Assembly: GCA_900660155.1 (NCBI GenBank)
Contig: CABFPE010001647.1
Coordinates: forward strand, 1 to 25,836
Length of the DNA: 25,836 nucleotides
Reading direction: 5' to 3'
Source: Hofstenia miamia
Lineage: Eukaryota > Xenacoelomorpha > Acoela > Hofsteniidae
The notes below the pieces were generated by a model. That model did no database searches. It was not told where the DNA came from and worked only from the letters and a program-made list of their open reading frames with translations. Below, in pieces: positions 1 through 8,589 of this stretch; within the stretch, counting starts at the first letter, position 1; each line of letters starts with the position of its first letter. The position numbers and the translations under genes were made by a program.

Positions 1-1088
1 ATGTCGCGGGCCATCCTTAGCTTGTTTTTGGGTATTTTTTACACAGGGTTCTGTTTTCTTTAACAATTAACAGTACTGATTTAATCAAAGATATTTATTT
101 AACTCTTAATTAAAATACTATTTTGATTTAAATGTTGTATACATGGTCCAATTATAACTGTGATGCTTTAATATGGTGTGCGTTAGCCGCCGCCGTTTAA
201 TTTCATATTTTGCCGCTGTCAAAGGTCGCCTACAACTGCGGTTTAGAACAAACCATGTAGTAGATATGTAGTTGCACAATTCCCTTTGTACGGCTAAATT
301 TAAATTTAACTGCACGTACATCTGAAGTGCAATCTTCTATAAATCTATCTGGAACATCGGAAATCTTACTTCCTTACCCGCTCTCTTGGAAAAAATACAG
401 AATTTAATTTTCTAATGTGGAACTATTTTACGATTCTGCCAAATGTCTTAATTTAATTCTTTGCATTACGTTTACTATTTGGTAAAAATATTTAACCACT
501 TAAAATATTTAAGCCGACTTTGTTGTTAGTCCAATAGTCTTGTTTTTGTTTCATATCCGGACTAAATTATCCAATGTCATGTGTTTTCTAAAGATTAACA
601 TTTATCACTTAAGTTTTTTAGGATGCGTTTTTGTGGCATTTATGACATTGCATTGTTTATATCGATGAATAGACATTCTTAACAATTTGTTGCTATTGGA
701 CATTTTGTTTGTTATAGGTTATTTAGTTAGTTATTTTACTTAACAAGTGAAGCATAATATCAGTGCTTTTATCATAAAGTGGTTATATTTTGAATGTTCA
801 ATGGACTTTACGTTGAATTTTTAGCGATTTTTTAAAAAATTTACTGTATGTTATTCTTCAGATAAATTTGCATTTCATATAAATTGTGCGTGATTTCATT
901 ATTATGTAGTAGCTGTAAAATAGAGGCTATGTCTTGGACCATTGGACACGGAAATTTCATTGAACGCGTGTGGAACTGGGACAAATCAAATTCTGGTACC
1001 TCAGAATTTAACCTGTATTATTATCTGCGAAATCATTTATTAAAAATTTTTTTTTCAAATTTAATTCTTAAAGATTTGGCTATCTATG

Positions 1089-1106
1089 TATATATATATA
1101 TATATA
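1089..1106. repeat. (TA)9 microsatellite
   Basis: Nine uninterrupted TA units. The mirror copy at 24731-24748 has exactly the same unit number. Two independent loci would often differ at such a tract, so this supports the two arms being one sequence. Confidence 0.9.
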
Positions 1107-2183
1107 AATCAAGAAATGCCTTTCTACGTAAAATCCCTATTTGTTTGATTAATCATATCACATCCGAATTTCCTTTTTGTGTTTACTTGATAAGGCATTT
1201 ATAAATCGCACACATTCATTCTAATATTTTCCAACATATATGTTTTCTTGTTTATCTATTTTTTAAGTTCAATATAGTGTAATGATTATTTTTTATGCTC
1301 ATGGTCTAAAATCAAGGAGTGAAGTCTCAATTATTTATCCTGCAATTTCATTATTTTTCAGTTAGTTTTTATGAATGGCCAGATTTCATTTTCTATACTT
1401 CTGATTTTGAGAATTATTTATAAGTCTTTTGGTTAACAGCTTGAAGCAATCAAACAATTGTTTCATTTTCCCTCGGCGAACTCAATTAGTAATGGTCACA
1501 TTTTCTCAAAATTCACTATCATCGACATTTTGTAGGAACAAGTTCTCACGTAGTCCATTGAACTAGGTATCTGCGAGACTTAAGTTATTTGGTCTCAGAC
1601 CCATTTAGTCATATTGGTCACAGCGCCGCCCCATGACTTTTCTGATCCTATCTATTTTGGCCAAATTAGAAAAAAATTATAACTATTATTCTCAATGCGT
1701 GACCCCAATTTATTAATGGTCCCAGATCCACTTAGGTATTTAGTCACAATCTATAGTTAGTCCTGTAGCTTTTAATGATCCCGCAGAAGCCTAATTTGAA
1801 CATTCTCAGCCATTTTAGTCCATCATAATAAGTAGTTGTTTTTGCTTCAATCCGCTGTAAATTTGAATAAGATCAATCCTATTCGCAGTTTTGTATTTTG
1901 AAAGACGTACAGTGTGATTATTAGAATCCCTTTTCTTTTGTAATCTTGGAAATTTTCACTAACACAGATATTACGCAAATCCATGAAATTTCAAAAAAGT
2001 CGTTATTTAATATCAATTTATTTGAATTTATTTTGAATTTCTTTGGAAACTTATGTAATCAATACTTTTTGTGATTAAAAATTAGCCTCATAAAAAATCA
2101 CAGTATCTATAAACTGTTTGCATTTCTACTACTAAATTAATATATTATCTGCTTTTGCAATGTCCTCTCAGTTTCTAGTTGAA

Positions 2184-2192
2184 ACTTACCTG
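2184..2192 (-). other. Consensus 5' splice donor, antisense to the dynamin upstream region
   Basis: On the minus strand the sequence reads CAG|GTAAGT, a perfect eukaryotic donor, with the exon side ending at 2190. The minus-strand frame leading into it is open for about 50 codons back to 2346, but has no ATG at its head. It could mark the first exon of a divergent transcript arising near the dynamin start, coding or not. No matching acceptor was identified with confidence. A chance match is possible. Confidence 0.35.
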
Positions 2193-2309
2193 TGTAGAGA
2201 TTTCTTGTGAAAGTTAATGTCAATATTGATATTCTGTAGTCTATTTTGGACTGTTTGCTTTTCAGCATGTTTGTCGAAAATAAATTATAGGTTTGTTCCG
2301 TGATATCTG

Positions 2310-2336
2310 TCTTTCTTAATAGCTGTTGTGTTTTAG
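2310..2336 (+). promoter_or_regulatory. Probable 3' splice acceptor of a 5'UTR intron
   Basis: A pyrimidine-rich stretch ends in TTTTAG, with AG at 2335-2336, only 11 bases before the dynamin ATG. This is a good acceptor for an intron inside the 5' untranslated region. It would also explain why the coding frame stays open upstream (from 2300) without being part of the protein. The donor partner is not identified. Mirror at 23501-23527. Confidence 0.45.
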
Positions 2337-2347
2337 CGACTTTCACA

Positions 2348-4867
2348 ATGGCGAGCGGAAATCAAGGAATGGAATCGCTTATCCGCATTGTGAATAAGTT
2401 GCAGGATGCTTTCACTCAGGTTGGTCTTAATGCAAACTTAGATCTTCCACAAATCGCTGTCGTTGGTGGACAGAGTGCCGGTAAAAGTAGTGTGTTAGAG
2501 AACTTTGTTGGCAGGGATTTTTTACCGCGGGGAAGTGGAATTGTTACACGTCGGCCTCTAATTCTTCAATTAATTAATGCTAATGCGGAATATGCAGAAT
2601 TTTTGCATTTGAAAGATTACAAATTCACTGATTTTAATGAAGTTCGTCGTGAAATTGAAAATGAAACGGATCGCGTGACTGGAGTTAACAAGGGCATTTC
2701 GCCTATTCCGATTAATTTACGTGTTTACTCACCTAATGTTCTAAATTTGACTCTTGTTGATTTACCGGGATTAACTAAAATAGCAGTTGGCGATCAGCCT
2801 GCAGATATCGAAACTCAAATTCGTGATATGATTTTGACATTTATTTCGAAGGAAAATTGTTTGATTCTTGCAGTTACACCTGCTAATTCGGATTTAGCCA
2901 ATTCTGATGCATTGAAGCTTGCTAAGGAGGTTGATCCAGAAGGACTACGTACAATTGGTGTTATTACTAAAATCGATTTAATGGATGAAGGCACACATTG
3001 TCGAGATGTGCTGGATAATAAATTGTATCCTTTGCGTCGAGGATATATTGGTGTCGTTAATAGATCTCAAAAAGATATCGAAGGACGCAAAGATATTCGT
3101 GCCGCTCTAGCATCCGAAAGGAAATTTTTCCTCAGCAATAACTTCTATCGTAATATTGCCGATAAAACAGGAACCCCTTTCCTACAAAAGACATTGAACC
3201 AACAATTAACTAATCACATTCGGGAAACCTTACCTGAATTGCGAAGTAAACTTCAGGGACAACTTTTACAATTAGAAAAAGATACCGCCGAATTCATCAA
3301 TGATCAACCGAATGATCCCAATGTGCGTGCAAGAAATTTATTACATATGCTAACTCAATTCAGTACGGACTTCGTTCAATCAATTGAAGGAAGCGGTGAA
3401 GATGTCGATTGCATGGAATTGTCTGGTGGTGCAAAAATTAACCGAATATTTCATGAACGCTTCCCGTATGAGTTAGCAAAGTTAGATATGACTATTGACA
3501 AAGAATTGCGAAAAGAGATTGTGTTTGCTATTCGGAATATTCGTGGTGTTAGAACGGGTTTGTTTACACCAGATATGGCTTTTGAAACAGTAGTGAAAAA
3601 GAAAATTGGTAAATTAAAAGAACCTTGCTTGAAATGTGTTGATCAAGTAACAACTGAACTCAATTTTGTAATAAGGCGATGTGGAGAAAAGTTGGCACGT
3701 TATCCAAAATTGCGGGATGAAGCTGAAGGTAAAATCACGCAATATATGCGCCAGAGAGAACAACTTACAAAAAATCAGATTTTGTTGGCAAATGATATTG
3801 AATTAGCATACATTAATACCAATCATGAAGATTTTGTTGGCTTTGGGAATGTCAATACAGCATCACAAGAGGGATCAAAAAATAAGTCTCAGAATTTAAG
3901 TAATCAACTCATAAGAAAAGGCTGGATGACACTCAATCAATCTTTGATGAAAGGCCGATCCAAATCTTATTGGTTTGTTTTAACATCGGATTCCTTGTCT
4001 TGGTATACTAAGCCAGACATGAAAGAAATGAAGTATAAAATCACTTTGGAGAATTTGCGAAGTAAAGACATAGAGTTGGGATTTATATCTAAGAAACATG
4101 CATTTACTCTTTTTAAGGTTGAAGGAGAAAACGTTTTTAAAGAACACGACCGACTCGATTTGATTTGTGAGTCCGAAGATGAAAAGGAATCTTGGAAAGC
4201 CTCCCTTTTACGTGCAGGTGTCTATCCAGAAAAAGAAGAAATCCCGGATGAGGCGCCTGATGAAACAACTGTTGACCCACAACTTGACCGCCAGGTTGAA
4301 GTTATAAAAACCCTTGTGGATTCTTACTTAGCAATTGTTAAGAAATCGGTTAAAGATCAGTTACCTAAAACAATAATGTTTTTTGTTATAAACAAAATTA
4401 AAGATTTCCTTCAAACCGATTTAATGGCGCACATGTATGCAAGTAATCCAGATACGTTAATGGAGGAATCCGTTGAGGAAGTAATGCGACGTGAAGAACT
4501 CGTCCGAATGTATCATGCTGTGAAAGAAGCATTACAAATTATCGGTGATGTGAACACAGACACTATATCAACGCCTGCTCCACCGCCTGTAACTGATGAT
4601 TGGTTGCGTGAATCTTCAAACGGTTATCTTCAACCCTCTCAATCTGCAAGCAAAATGAGAACGGTTTCTCCCAATCCACCCGTTAATAGACCCACAGCGC
4701 AACCTGCTGGTAGAGTGATGCCAAATTTGCCGCCTCGTAGCAATGATTCTCGGCCTACAATTCCTTCTCGACCTGGAGCAGCTTCTAACACTCCCGTTGT
4801 TCCTTCCAGACCTGGTGCAAATCGAAGTGCTATGCCACCTCCGCTGATCCCAACGCGCCCAAAATAA
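2348..4867 (+). CDS. shi: Dynamin GTPase (left copy), uninterrupted coding sequence
   Basis: Large GTPase that assembles as a helix on the necks of budding clathrin-coated and other endocytic vesicles and drives scission. The protein has 839 residues, typical for animal dynamins. The GTPase domain covers about 10-300, with P-loop GGQSAGKS at 40-47, switch threonine 67, DLPG at 138-141 and TKID at 207-210. The middle/stalk region covers about 310-500, the PH domain about 520-625 ending [14 protein letters not shown], and the GED about 645-735. A proline-rich tail from about 742 holds PSRPG-type SH3 ligands. The start chosen is the ATG at 2348: its context CACAATGG is favourable, and the frame upstream from 2300 lies before a likely splice acceptor. 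No intron interrupts the coding sequence, which is unusual for an animal dynamin. The symbol shi follows the Drosophila orthologue (shibire); dyn-1 would be the nematode name. Confidence 0.96.
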   Translation: MASGNQGMESLIRIVNKLQDAFTQVGLNANLDLPQIAVVGGQSAGKSSVLENFVGRDFLPRGSGIVTRRPLILQLINANAEYAEFLHLKDYKFTDFNEVRREIENETDRVTGVNKGISPIPINLRVYSPNVLNLTLVDLPGLTKIAVGDQPADIETQIRDMILTFISKENCLILAVTPANSDLANSDALKLAKEVDPEGLRTIGVITKIDLMDEGTHCRDVLDNKLYPLRRGYIGVVNRSQKDIEGRKDIRAALASERKFFLSNNFYRNIADKTGTPFLQKTLNQQLTNHIRETLPELRSKLQGQLLQLEKDTAEFINDQPNDPNVRARNLLHMLTQFSTDFVQSIEGSGEDVDCMELSGGAKINRIFHERFPYELAKLDMTIDKELRKEIVFAIRNIRGVRTGLFTPDMAFETVVKKKIGKLKEPCLKCVDQVTTELNFVIRRCGEKLARYPKLRDEAEGKITQYMRQREQLTKNQILLANDIELAYINTNHEDFVGFGNVNTASQEGSKNKSQNLSNQLIRKGWMTLNQSLMKGRSKSYWFVLTSDSLSWYTKPDMKEMKYKITLENLRSKDIELGFISKKHAFTLFKVEGENVFKEHDRLDLICESEDEKESWKASLLRAGVYPEKEEIPDEAPDETTVDPQLDRQVEVIKTLVDSYLAIVKKSVKDQLPKTIMFFVINKIKDFLQTDLMAHMYASNPDTLMEESVEEVMRREELVRMYHAVKEALQIIGDVNTDTISTPAPPPVTDDWLRESSNGYLQPSQSASKMRTVSPNPPVNRPTAQPAGRVMPNLPPRSNDSRPTIPSRPGAASNTPVVPSRPGANRSAMPPPLIPTRPK

Positions 4868-4980
4868 ATGAAGAATTATATTCAATTTAGATGCAGTTAG
4901 AATATTTTGATTATGAAGCTTGAACTTCGCGCACTCCATTTACGTTATATCACTGATTTTGGGTGTTCACGATAATCTTT

Positions 4981-5020
4981 TTAGCGGCTATTGCTTTAAA
5001 TGCCAGATATGTGCCGCTAA
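4981..5020 (+). other. 3'UTR hairpin 1 (TTAGCGGC/GCCGCTAA)
   Basis: Eight perfectly paired bases (4981-4988 with 5013-5020), extendable by one G-U and one A-U pair, closing a 24-base loop. The GC-rich stem stands out in AT-rich surroundings. It may be a folded element of the dynamin mRNA. Mirror at 20817-20856. Confidence 0.5.
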
Positions 5021-5047
5021 GAGTATTTTAATGTTCAAATTAGCTTG

Positions 5048-5102
5048 TCTACATGTATTCCACGTATGCTTTTGTATTTAGTTCTGTTGTACTACATGTA
5101 GA
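5048..5102 (+). other. 3'UTR hairpin 2 (TCTACATGTA/TACATGTAGA)
   Basis: Ten-base perfect inverted repeat (5048-5057 with 5093-5102) around a 35-base loop. Each half contains ACATGT, itself a palindrome. It lies in the same 3'UTR as hairpin 1. Mirror at 20735-20789. Confidence 0.45.
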
Positions 5103-5216
5103 TATGCATCTATTCTATAAATAAGCCTATATAAATTATTGATTGTGTAATTTTTAATGATTTCTGTGGAATTTTGTAATAGTGAGCGGTTTCTTAGAAA
5201 TCACTTCTTTATTGTG

Positions 5217-5231
5217 AATAAATTCAATAAA
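5217..5231 (+). terminator. Poly(A) signals of dynamin
   Basis: Two AATAAA hexamers, at 5217-5222 and 5226-5231, about 350 bases after the stop codon. They are the expected 3' processing signals for the dynamin mRNA; cleavage would fall roughly 10-30 bases downstream. Mirror at 20606-20620. Confidence 0.75.
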
Positions 5232-5517
5232 AGTGGTTGATACATTTTATGCGTTTTTCTTCTATCATACGTTTAGTTATTATCGTAGTTCAAAATATCA
5301 ATGTTGTTTTCTCGCATCTTATATTTATAGAATTTCTTCACATTTACTTCCACATAATGCATATACTTCTGACTGGTTCTTTTTGAACCTCATTATAAAT
5401 ATTTTAAAAAATCTCAGCAGGCTTAAGCATGTAAAAAAAACAGAGTTACAGTATATATTAAATTATTTCATCACAGGTCGAGCAGTTTATAGAAATACTT
5501 TTGTTCTGCATTTTGGA
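5232..5517. other. Intergenic stretch up to the assembly join
   Basis: AT-rich DNA between the dynamin poly(A) signals and the single N. The frame open across it (5233-5538) runs through the N and has no recognisable content. I see nothing functional here. In the right arm the corresponding segment is about 12 bases shorter at its inner end. Confidence 0.6.
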
Positions 5518-5518
5518 N
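5518..5518. other. Single-N join between host DNA and retroelement
   Basis: One ambiguous base sits exactly where dynamin-flanking DNA changes to retroelement pol sequence. The right arm has its own single N at the corresponding place (20331), but with 29 bases missing around it. This looks like two contig ends abutted by a scaffolder, so the physical link of dynamin to the element is not proven. Confidence 0.8.
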
Positions 5519-5519
5519 A

Positions 5520-7109
5520 CTGGAAATGTTGTCATTAGTGGAAAGCATTAAAAAATTTCGGTACTTTTTGATAGGACAAACCTTTAAAGTAAGGACAGAT
5601 AATAGTGGGTTGGCATGGCTAAAAAAGTTTTCAGGCAATAAATCGTTGATAGTATCAAGATGGATTGAATATCTTAATGAGTTTAAATTCACGATAGAGC
5701 ACTGGAAAGGGACATTACACAAAAATGCAGACTTTTGGACGGCGTTACCAGAATATCAAAGAGACATTGAAAAAGTTGATGGTGAAAAGAAAAAATTTCA
5801 ATTCTTACTGCATAGTGAGTATACAGAATTGCCTGAGATTAATGCGGATAAAAAAGGGAATACAATAATGCCTATAATGATTAAAGAAGAGATAACTGAG
5901 AATGATATAACTGAAAAACAGAAAACAGATATTATTCTTAGAGAAATACGAGAAAAAGTGTGTAATGAAAATTGGATACTGGGAAAAGAAGCTAACAGTT
6001 ATTTTCAAAGATATAAATGGAAAGTGAACAATAATGGACTCCTATATGTGGAAGGAAAGACATTAAGAATAGTGATCCCTGAATATTATAAAAGGGAATT
6101 GGTCAGGAAAGTGCATGAAAATGGACATATTAGAATAATCCAAACAGAAAAAACTTTTAATGCCTGGTTTATAACAACAAGCATTAGGAAAACAGTTGAG
6201 GACATTATTAATAAATGTACTACATGTCTAATAAATAACAAAAGCCATTTTCTGGTACAAATGGCGCCACTTGAGAAAATAACTGCAACGGCACCCAATG
6301 AAATTGTGCATGTGGATCTAGAAAAATTGTTGCAAGATGATGAGGGGTATCAATATATATTAGTGTTAGTGGATAATTTCACAAAATACGCTCGTATGAT
6401 CCCATTAGATTCCACAATGGCAAAGATAGTAGCTGAGAAAATTATGAAAGAATGGATTTTAAAGTTTGGACCAATGCAAACAATAGTATCTGACAGAGGA
6501 GTGCAGTTTGAAAGTAAATTATTTGAACAAATGGCTAAGTTGATGGAAATTTTAACTGAAAAAACAACAGCATACCACCCACAAGCAAATGGAGCTGTTG
6601 AAAGGTTGAATAGGACTATGATTAAATTAATAAGAGTATTAACATCAAGAGTTGGAGGTAGAGACTGGAGAGAAGTAATAGAAATGGTGGAATACTTCTA
6701 CAATACTTTGGTGCATTTAACAATGGGGATGACCTCATATAAAGCCATGTATGGTAGAGAAGCGGCAACACCAATATCAATGCAATACCATACATACTCC
6801 GAGAAACCAGATAATGAATATATAAGGAAAATTAAAGATCAAATCACTGGAATTCATGAAGCAATGTGTCATAATACGAAGAAATCTGCAATAAGACAAG
6901 AAAGAAATTTCAACAAAAAGATATATGGCAAACCACACAGGGTAGGGGATAAGGTTTACACGTACACTTTATTGAGAACACAAGATGTGAACCAAGTTAG
7001 GAAACTGAAAACACAGTGGTCAGGTCCATTCACGATTATACAAACACTACCCAATAATAATTACAAACTTAATGATGGAAGAGTATTACATTTTCAAAAT
7101 TTAAAATGA
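5520..7109 (+). CDS. pol: Ty3/gypsy-type pol fragment: partial RNase H plus integrase (left copy)
   Basis: Retrotransposon polyprotein cut off at its 5' side by the assembly join; gag, protease and reverse transcriptase are absent. Counting from the methionine codon at 5526: the RNase H C-terminal half is at about 5-75 (KKFRYFL, RTDNSGLAWL, HKNAD). The integrase zinc finger has H197, H201, C231 and C234. The catalytic core has D264, D323 and E359, with the canonical 35-residue spacing before the glutamate and the NGAVERLNR signature. A GPF motif is at 500-502 near the C-terminus. Integrase inserts the cDNA copy into host DNA. The frame ends with TGA at 7107-7109, but stays open in phase beyond it to 7433. 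The 5526 ATG is not a real start. Ty3/gypsy assignment rests on the RNase H-integrase order and the GPF module. Confidence 0.9.
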   Translation: MEMLSLVESIKKFRYFLIGQTFKVRTDNSGLAWLKKFSGNKSLIVSRWIEYLNEFKFTIEHWKGTLHKNADFWTALPEYQRDIEKVDGEKKKFQFLLHSEYTELPEINADKKGNTIMPIMIKEEITENDITEKQKTDIILREIREKVCNENWILGKEANSYFQRYKWKVNNNGLLYVEGKTLRIVIPEYYKRELVRKVHENGHIRIIQTEKTFNAWFITTSIRKTVEDIINKCTTCLINNKSHFLVQMAPLEKITATAPNEIVHVDLEKLLQDDEGYQYILVLVDNFTKYARMIPLDSTMAKIVAEKIMKEWILKFGPMQTIVSDRGVQFESKLFEQMAKLMEILTEKTTAYHPQANGAVERLNRTMIKLIRVLTSRVGGRDWREVIEMVEYFYNTLVHLTMGMTSYKAMYGREAATPISMQYHTYSEKPDNEYIRKIKDQITGIHEAMCHNTKKSAIRQERNFNKKIYGKPHRVGDKVYTYTLLRTQDVNQVRKLKTQWSGPFTIIQTLPNNNYKLNDGRVLHFQNLK

Positions 7110-7133
7110 GCAACAGTAAATATAGAGCAAGTA

Positions 7134-7433
7134 ATGCTTGATAAACATGCAGAATTTAAAATTGTACAGGTTGATGATGGCATATATGCTGAGATGGATG
7201 ACTTAGACAGTGTACATGAAGAAGAGTTCCAAGAGGAATATAAACCCGAAAGAGGTGAACCAGAAGTTGAGAGAAGAGTGATGCCCCAGAGGGCAGTAAA
7301 AAATAAAATGAGATATAACCCTGAGATATGGGATATTAATTTAGTAACTGAATTTAGGAAAAATGAAGAGAACAATGCCAAGATCACTGATGAAAGCCAG
7401 GAGGGTAAGAAGGAAGAAGACTCCGCAATCTGA
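7134..7433 (+). CDS. Acidic unknown segment downstream of integrase (left copy)
   Basis: Ninety-nine codons in the same phase as pol, separated from it only by the TGA at 7107-7109 and eight further codons. The N-terminal part is strongly acidic (11 Asp/Glu among residues 14-35) and the middle is basic (ERRVMPQRAVKNK). No domain recognised. It may be the C-terminal tail of the pol polyprotein cut by a stop, or a separate protein. It ends in TGA at 7431-7433 and overlaps the next frame, open from 7348, by about 85 bases. Moving into that next frame would need a +1 shift. The antisense frame over the same bases is a shadow. Confidence 0.5.
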   Translation: MLDKHAEFKIVQVDDGIYAEMDDLDSVHEEEFQEEYKPERGEPEVERRVMPQRAVKNKMRYNPEIWDINLVTEFRKNEENNAKITDESQEGKKEEDSAI

Positions 7434-7857
7434 TCATCAATTAAAGGGCGTGAGGATGGAGGACACATCGAAAAGCTCCACTACAAAAACTAGGTCTCTG
7501 CAATCTGATTGTCAATTAAAGGGCATGACGATGGAGCATTCGCCACCTAGTAATACAAGAAGATGAGTGAGAAGACCAGCCCTACAATCTGATTACCAAT
7601 TAAAGGGTATGAGGATGGAGCATTTAATGCCAACTAACAAAAGACGAAGAATAAGAAGGAAGTCTCCTCAATCTGATTACCAATTAAAGGGTATGAGGAT
7701 GGAGATAGCAACAGAAAGATCACCCTCAACCAAATGTCAATTAAAGGGCAGGCGGGTAAATGAGGGCCATCATCATGACACTGATTGCCAATTAAAGGGC
7801 GTGAGGTTGGAAACACAAAACTATGAACACTCCCCTTCAAAATCCAGTAGTACTTGA
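7348..7857 (+). CDS. QLKG-repeat reading frame with internal TGA (left copy)
   Basis: Open in one phase from 7348, with the first ATG at 7363. It is interrupted by TGA at 7564-7566 and ended by TGA at 7855-7857, after which the same phase continues into the next segment. It encodes arginine-, serine- and lysine-rich sequence with repeated motifs such as QSDYQLKGMRMEH, QSDCQLKGMTMEH and TDCQLKGVRLET. A seventh QLKG lies just past the second TGA. By alignment of neighbouring units the first TGA sits where another copy has an arginine codon, which points to nonsense mutation. Function unknown; the low-complexity basic character suggests a disordered linker or nucleic-acid-binding tract. No homologue recognised. 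Confidence 0.5.
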
Positions 7858-7871
7858 TGCCAATTAAAGGG
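7438..7871 (+). repeat. Seven-copy CAATTAAAGGG repeat array
   Basis: The 11-base core occurs at 7438, 7513, 7597, 7681, 7738, 7789 and 7861. The spacings are 75, 84, 84, 57, 51 and 72 bases, all multiples of three, so every copy is read as Gln-Leu-Lys-Gly in one phase. Several units extend to a longer shared block (CAATCTGAT before, TGAGGATGGAG after). The core is identical at the DNA level in all copies, including third codon positions. The right-arm copy spans 17995-18428. Confidence 0.85.
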
Positions 7872-7896
7872 CAAAGAGGAAACAGCATCAATTACC

Positions 7897-8589
7897 ATGA
7901 AAGATTGGGAAACTCAGCCAATAAGTGATGACTCAGACATGGATATATCAGAGTGTCCTTTGACAAGTTCGCTCCCTATGACAACTGAAAGCTCAGGGAT
8001 ATTCTCTTATAAACAAACATCGACAACTACAAAATCATCACAGTCAGAGGAAAGAGAAAGTCGAATGACTAAAATAGACAAAGAAAGAATCCACCCATAT
8101 TTCATTGCGAACAGGAAAATGAGATACAATTCATATGATAACTTGCTGCCAGAGACAAAATGGTTAATTAGAGGAAGCACGTCGACAAAAGAAAATGAGA
8201 GTTATGCAATTCCTATAGTAATTGATAAGAAGAATCAACCCACATGCAACATGATAATCGTGTATACAGCAGAGATGAGAGAAGAATTTAATAGGCCATA
8301 CTTCAAGAGTATGGTACATGTAACGTTTGACGAACAATTCACCTTGAAGGATGTACAAAAACTCACCAAGAACAGAGAAAAAATTGTAAGAGAATGTGAA
8401 CAGGTGAATTTGGACAAAAGGCATTAAACAGTGATATACTTTGTGAAGAACAGTGAAATCAGATCAAAGAAATTGCAGGCAAATATAGAAGAAATGTTGA
8501 AAATAGCCAAAAAGCACAAAACAAGAATAGTAATTGTGGTCTCTCAAAACAGGAGGATATTCCGAATTTTATCAAAGAAATGGAGATAA
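7897..8589 (+). pseudogene. Unknown alternating strand/helix protein segment, broken by TAA (left copy)
   Basis: Same phase as the QLKG array. In the left arm a TAA at 8425-8427 stops it after 176 codons; the right arm has a leucine codon there and reads through to 230 residues. The first 60 residues are Ser/Thr/acidic-rich and probably disordered. After that, hydrophobic strand-like stretches alternate with charged helices (AIPIVIDKK, CNMIIVYTAEM, SMVHVTFDE), suggesting a compact alpha/beta domain. No catalytic motif recognised. There is no signal peptide or membrane segment, so it is not an envelope protein. Its TAA at 8587-8589 overlaps the next frame's ATG (8580) by ten bases. Confidence 0.5.

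Larger units (their letters stand above)
1..2336. other. Upstream region of dynamin, no convincing gene
   Basis: AT-rich sequence without a long open frame. The two short frames (minus strand 118-321, plus strand 884-1204) show no recognisable domain. A more GC-rich patch at about 185-300, with repeated GCCGCC/CCGCTG-like triplets, could be a promoter or untranslated exon, but no TATA box or initiator can be assigned. The stretch also holds a TA microsatellite, a degenerate repeat pair near 1591 and 1718, and an antisense splice donor at 2184-2192, all listed separately. The right-arm mirror is 23501-25836. Confidence 0.6.
4868..5231 (+). other. Dynamin 3' untranslated region
   Basis: From the TAA stop to a pair of poly(A) signals. 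AT-rich, no open frame. It contains two perfect hairpins (4981-5020 and 5048-5102), described separately. No poly-A tract or target-site duplication marks a retroposed copy. Mirror at 20606-20969. Confidence 0.7.

Noticed and set aside
118..321. 67-codon minus-strand frame near the window end
   Set aside because: Short, no domain, no supporting splice or start context; retained only as part of the non-coding upstream description.
2300..2347. Longer dynamin start at 2300 adding 16 residues
   Set aside because: The extension lies before a good splice acceptor, has a hydrophobic sequence not expected in dynamin, and the 2348 ATG has a better start context.
4616..4939. 107-codon antisense frame over the dynamin proline-rich tail
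   Set aside because: A shadow of the Pro/Ser/Arg-rich codons; the product is arginine-rich low complexity. The mirror frame at 20898-21221 is the same shadow.
5526..7109. Polinton/Maverick integrase rather than Ty3/gypsy
   Set aside because: Polinton integrases are related, but this one is preceded in the same frame by RNase H sequence and the element has a polypurine tract and LTR start.
7094..7468. 124-codon minus-strand frame over the acidic segment
   Set aside because: Antisense shadow of Glu/Asp-rich codons, giving a Ser/Leu-rich product with no motif.
7438..7871. CRISPR-like array
   Set aside because: Repeats are short, irregularly spaced in codon multiples, coding, and the genome is animal.
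7634..7891. Minus-strand frame with repeated CPLIG/PLIGNQ motifs
   Set aside because: It is the antisense reading of the CAATTAAAGGG repeats. The plus reading is in phase with flanking frames, so it is preferred.
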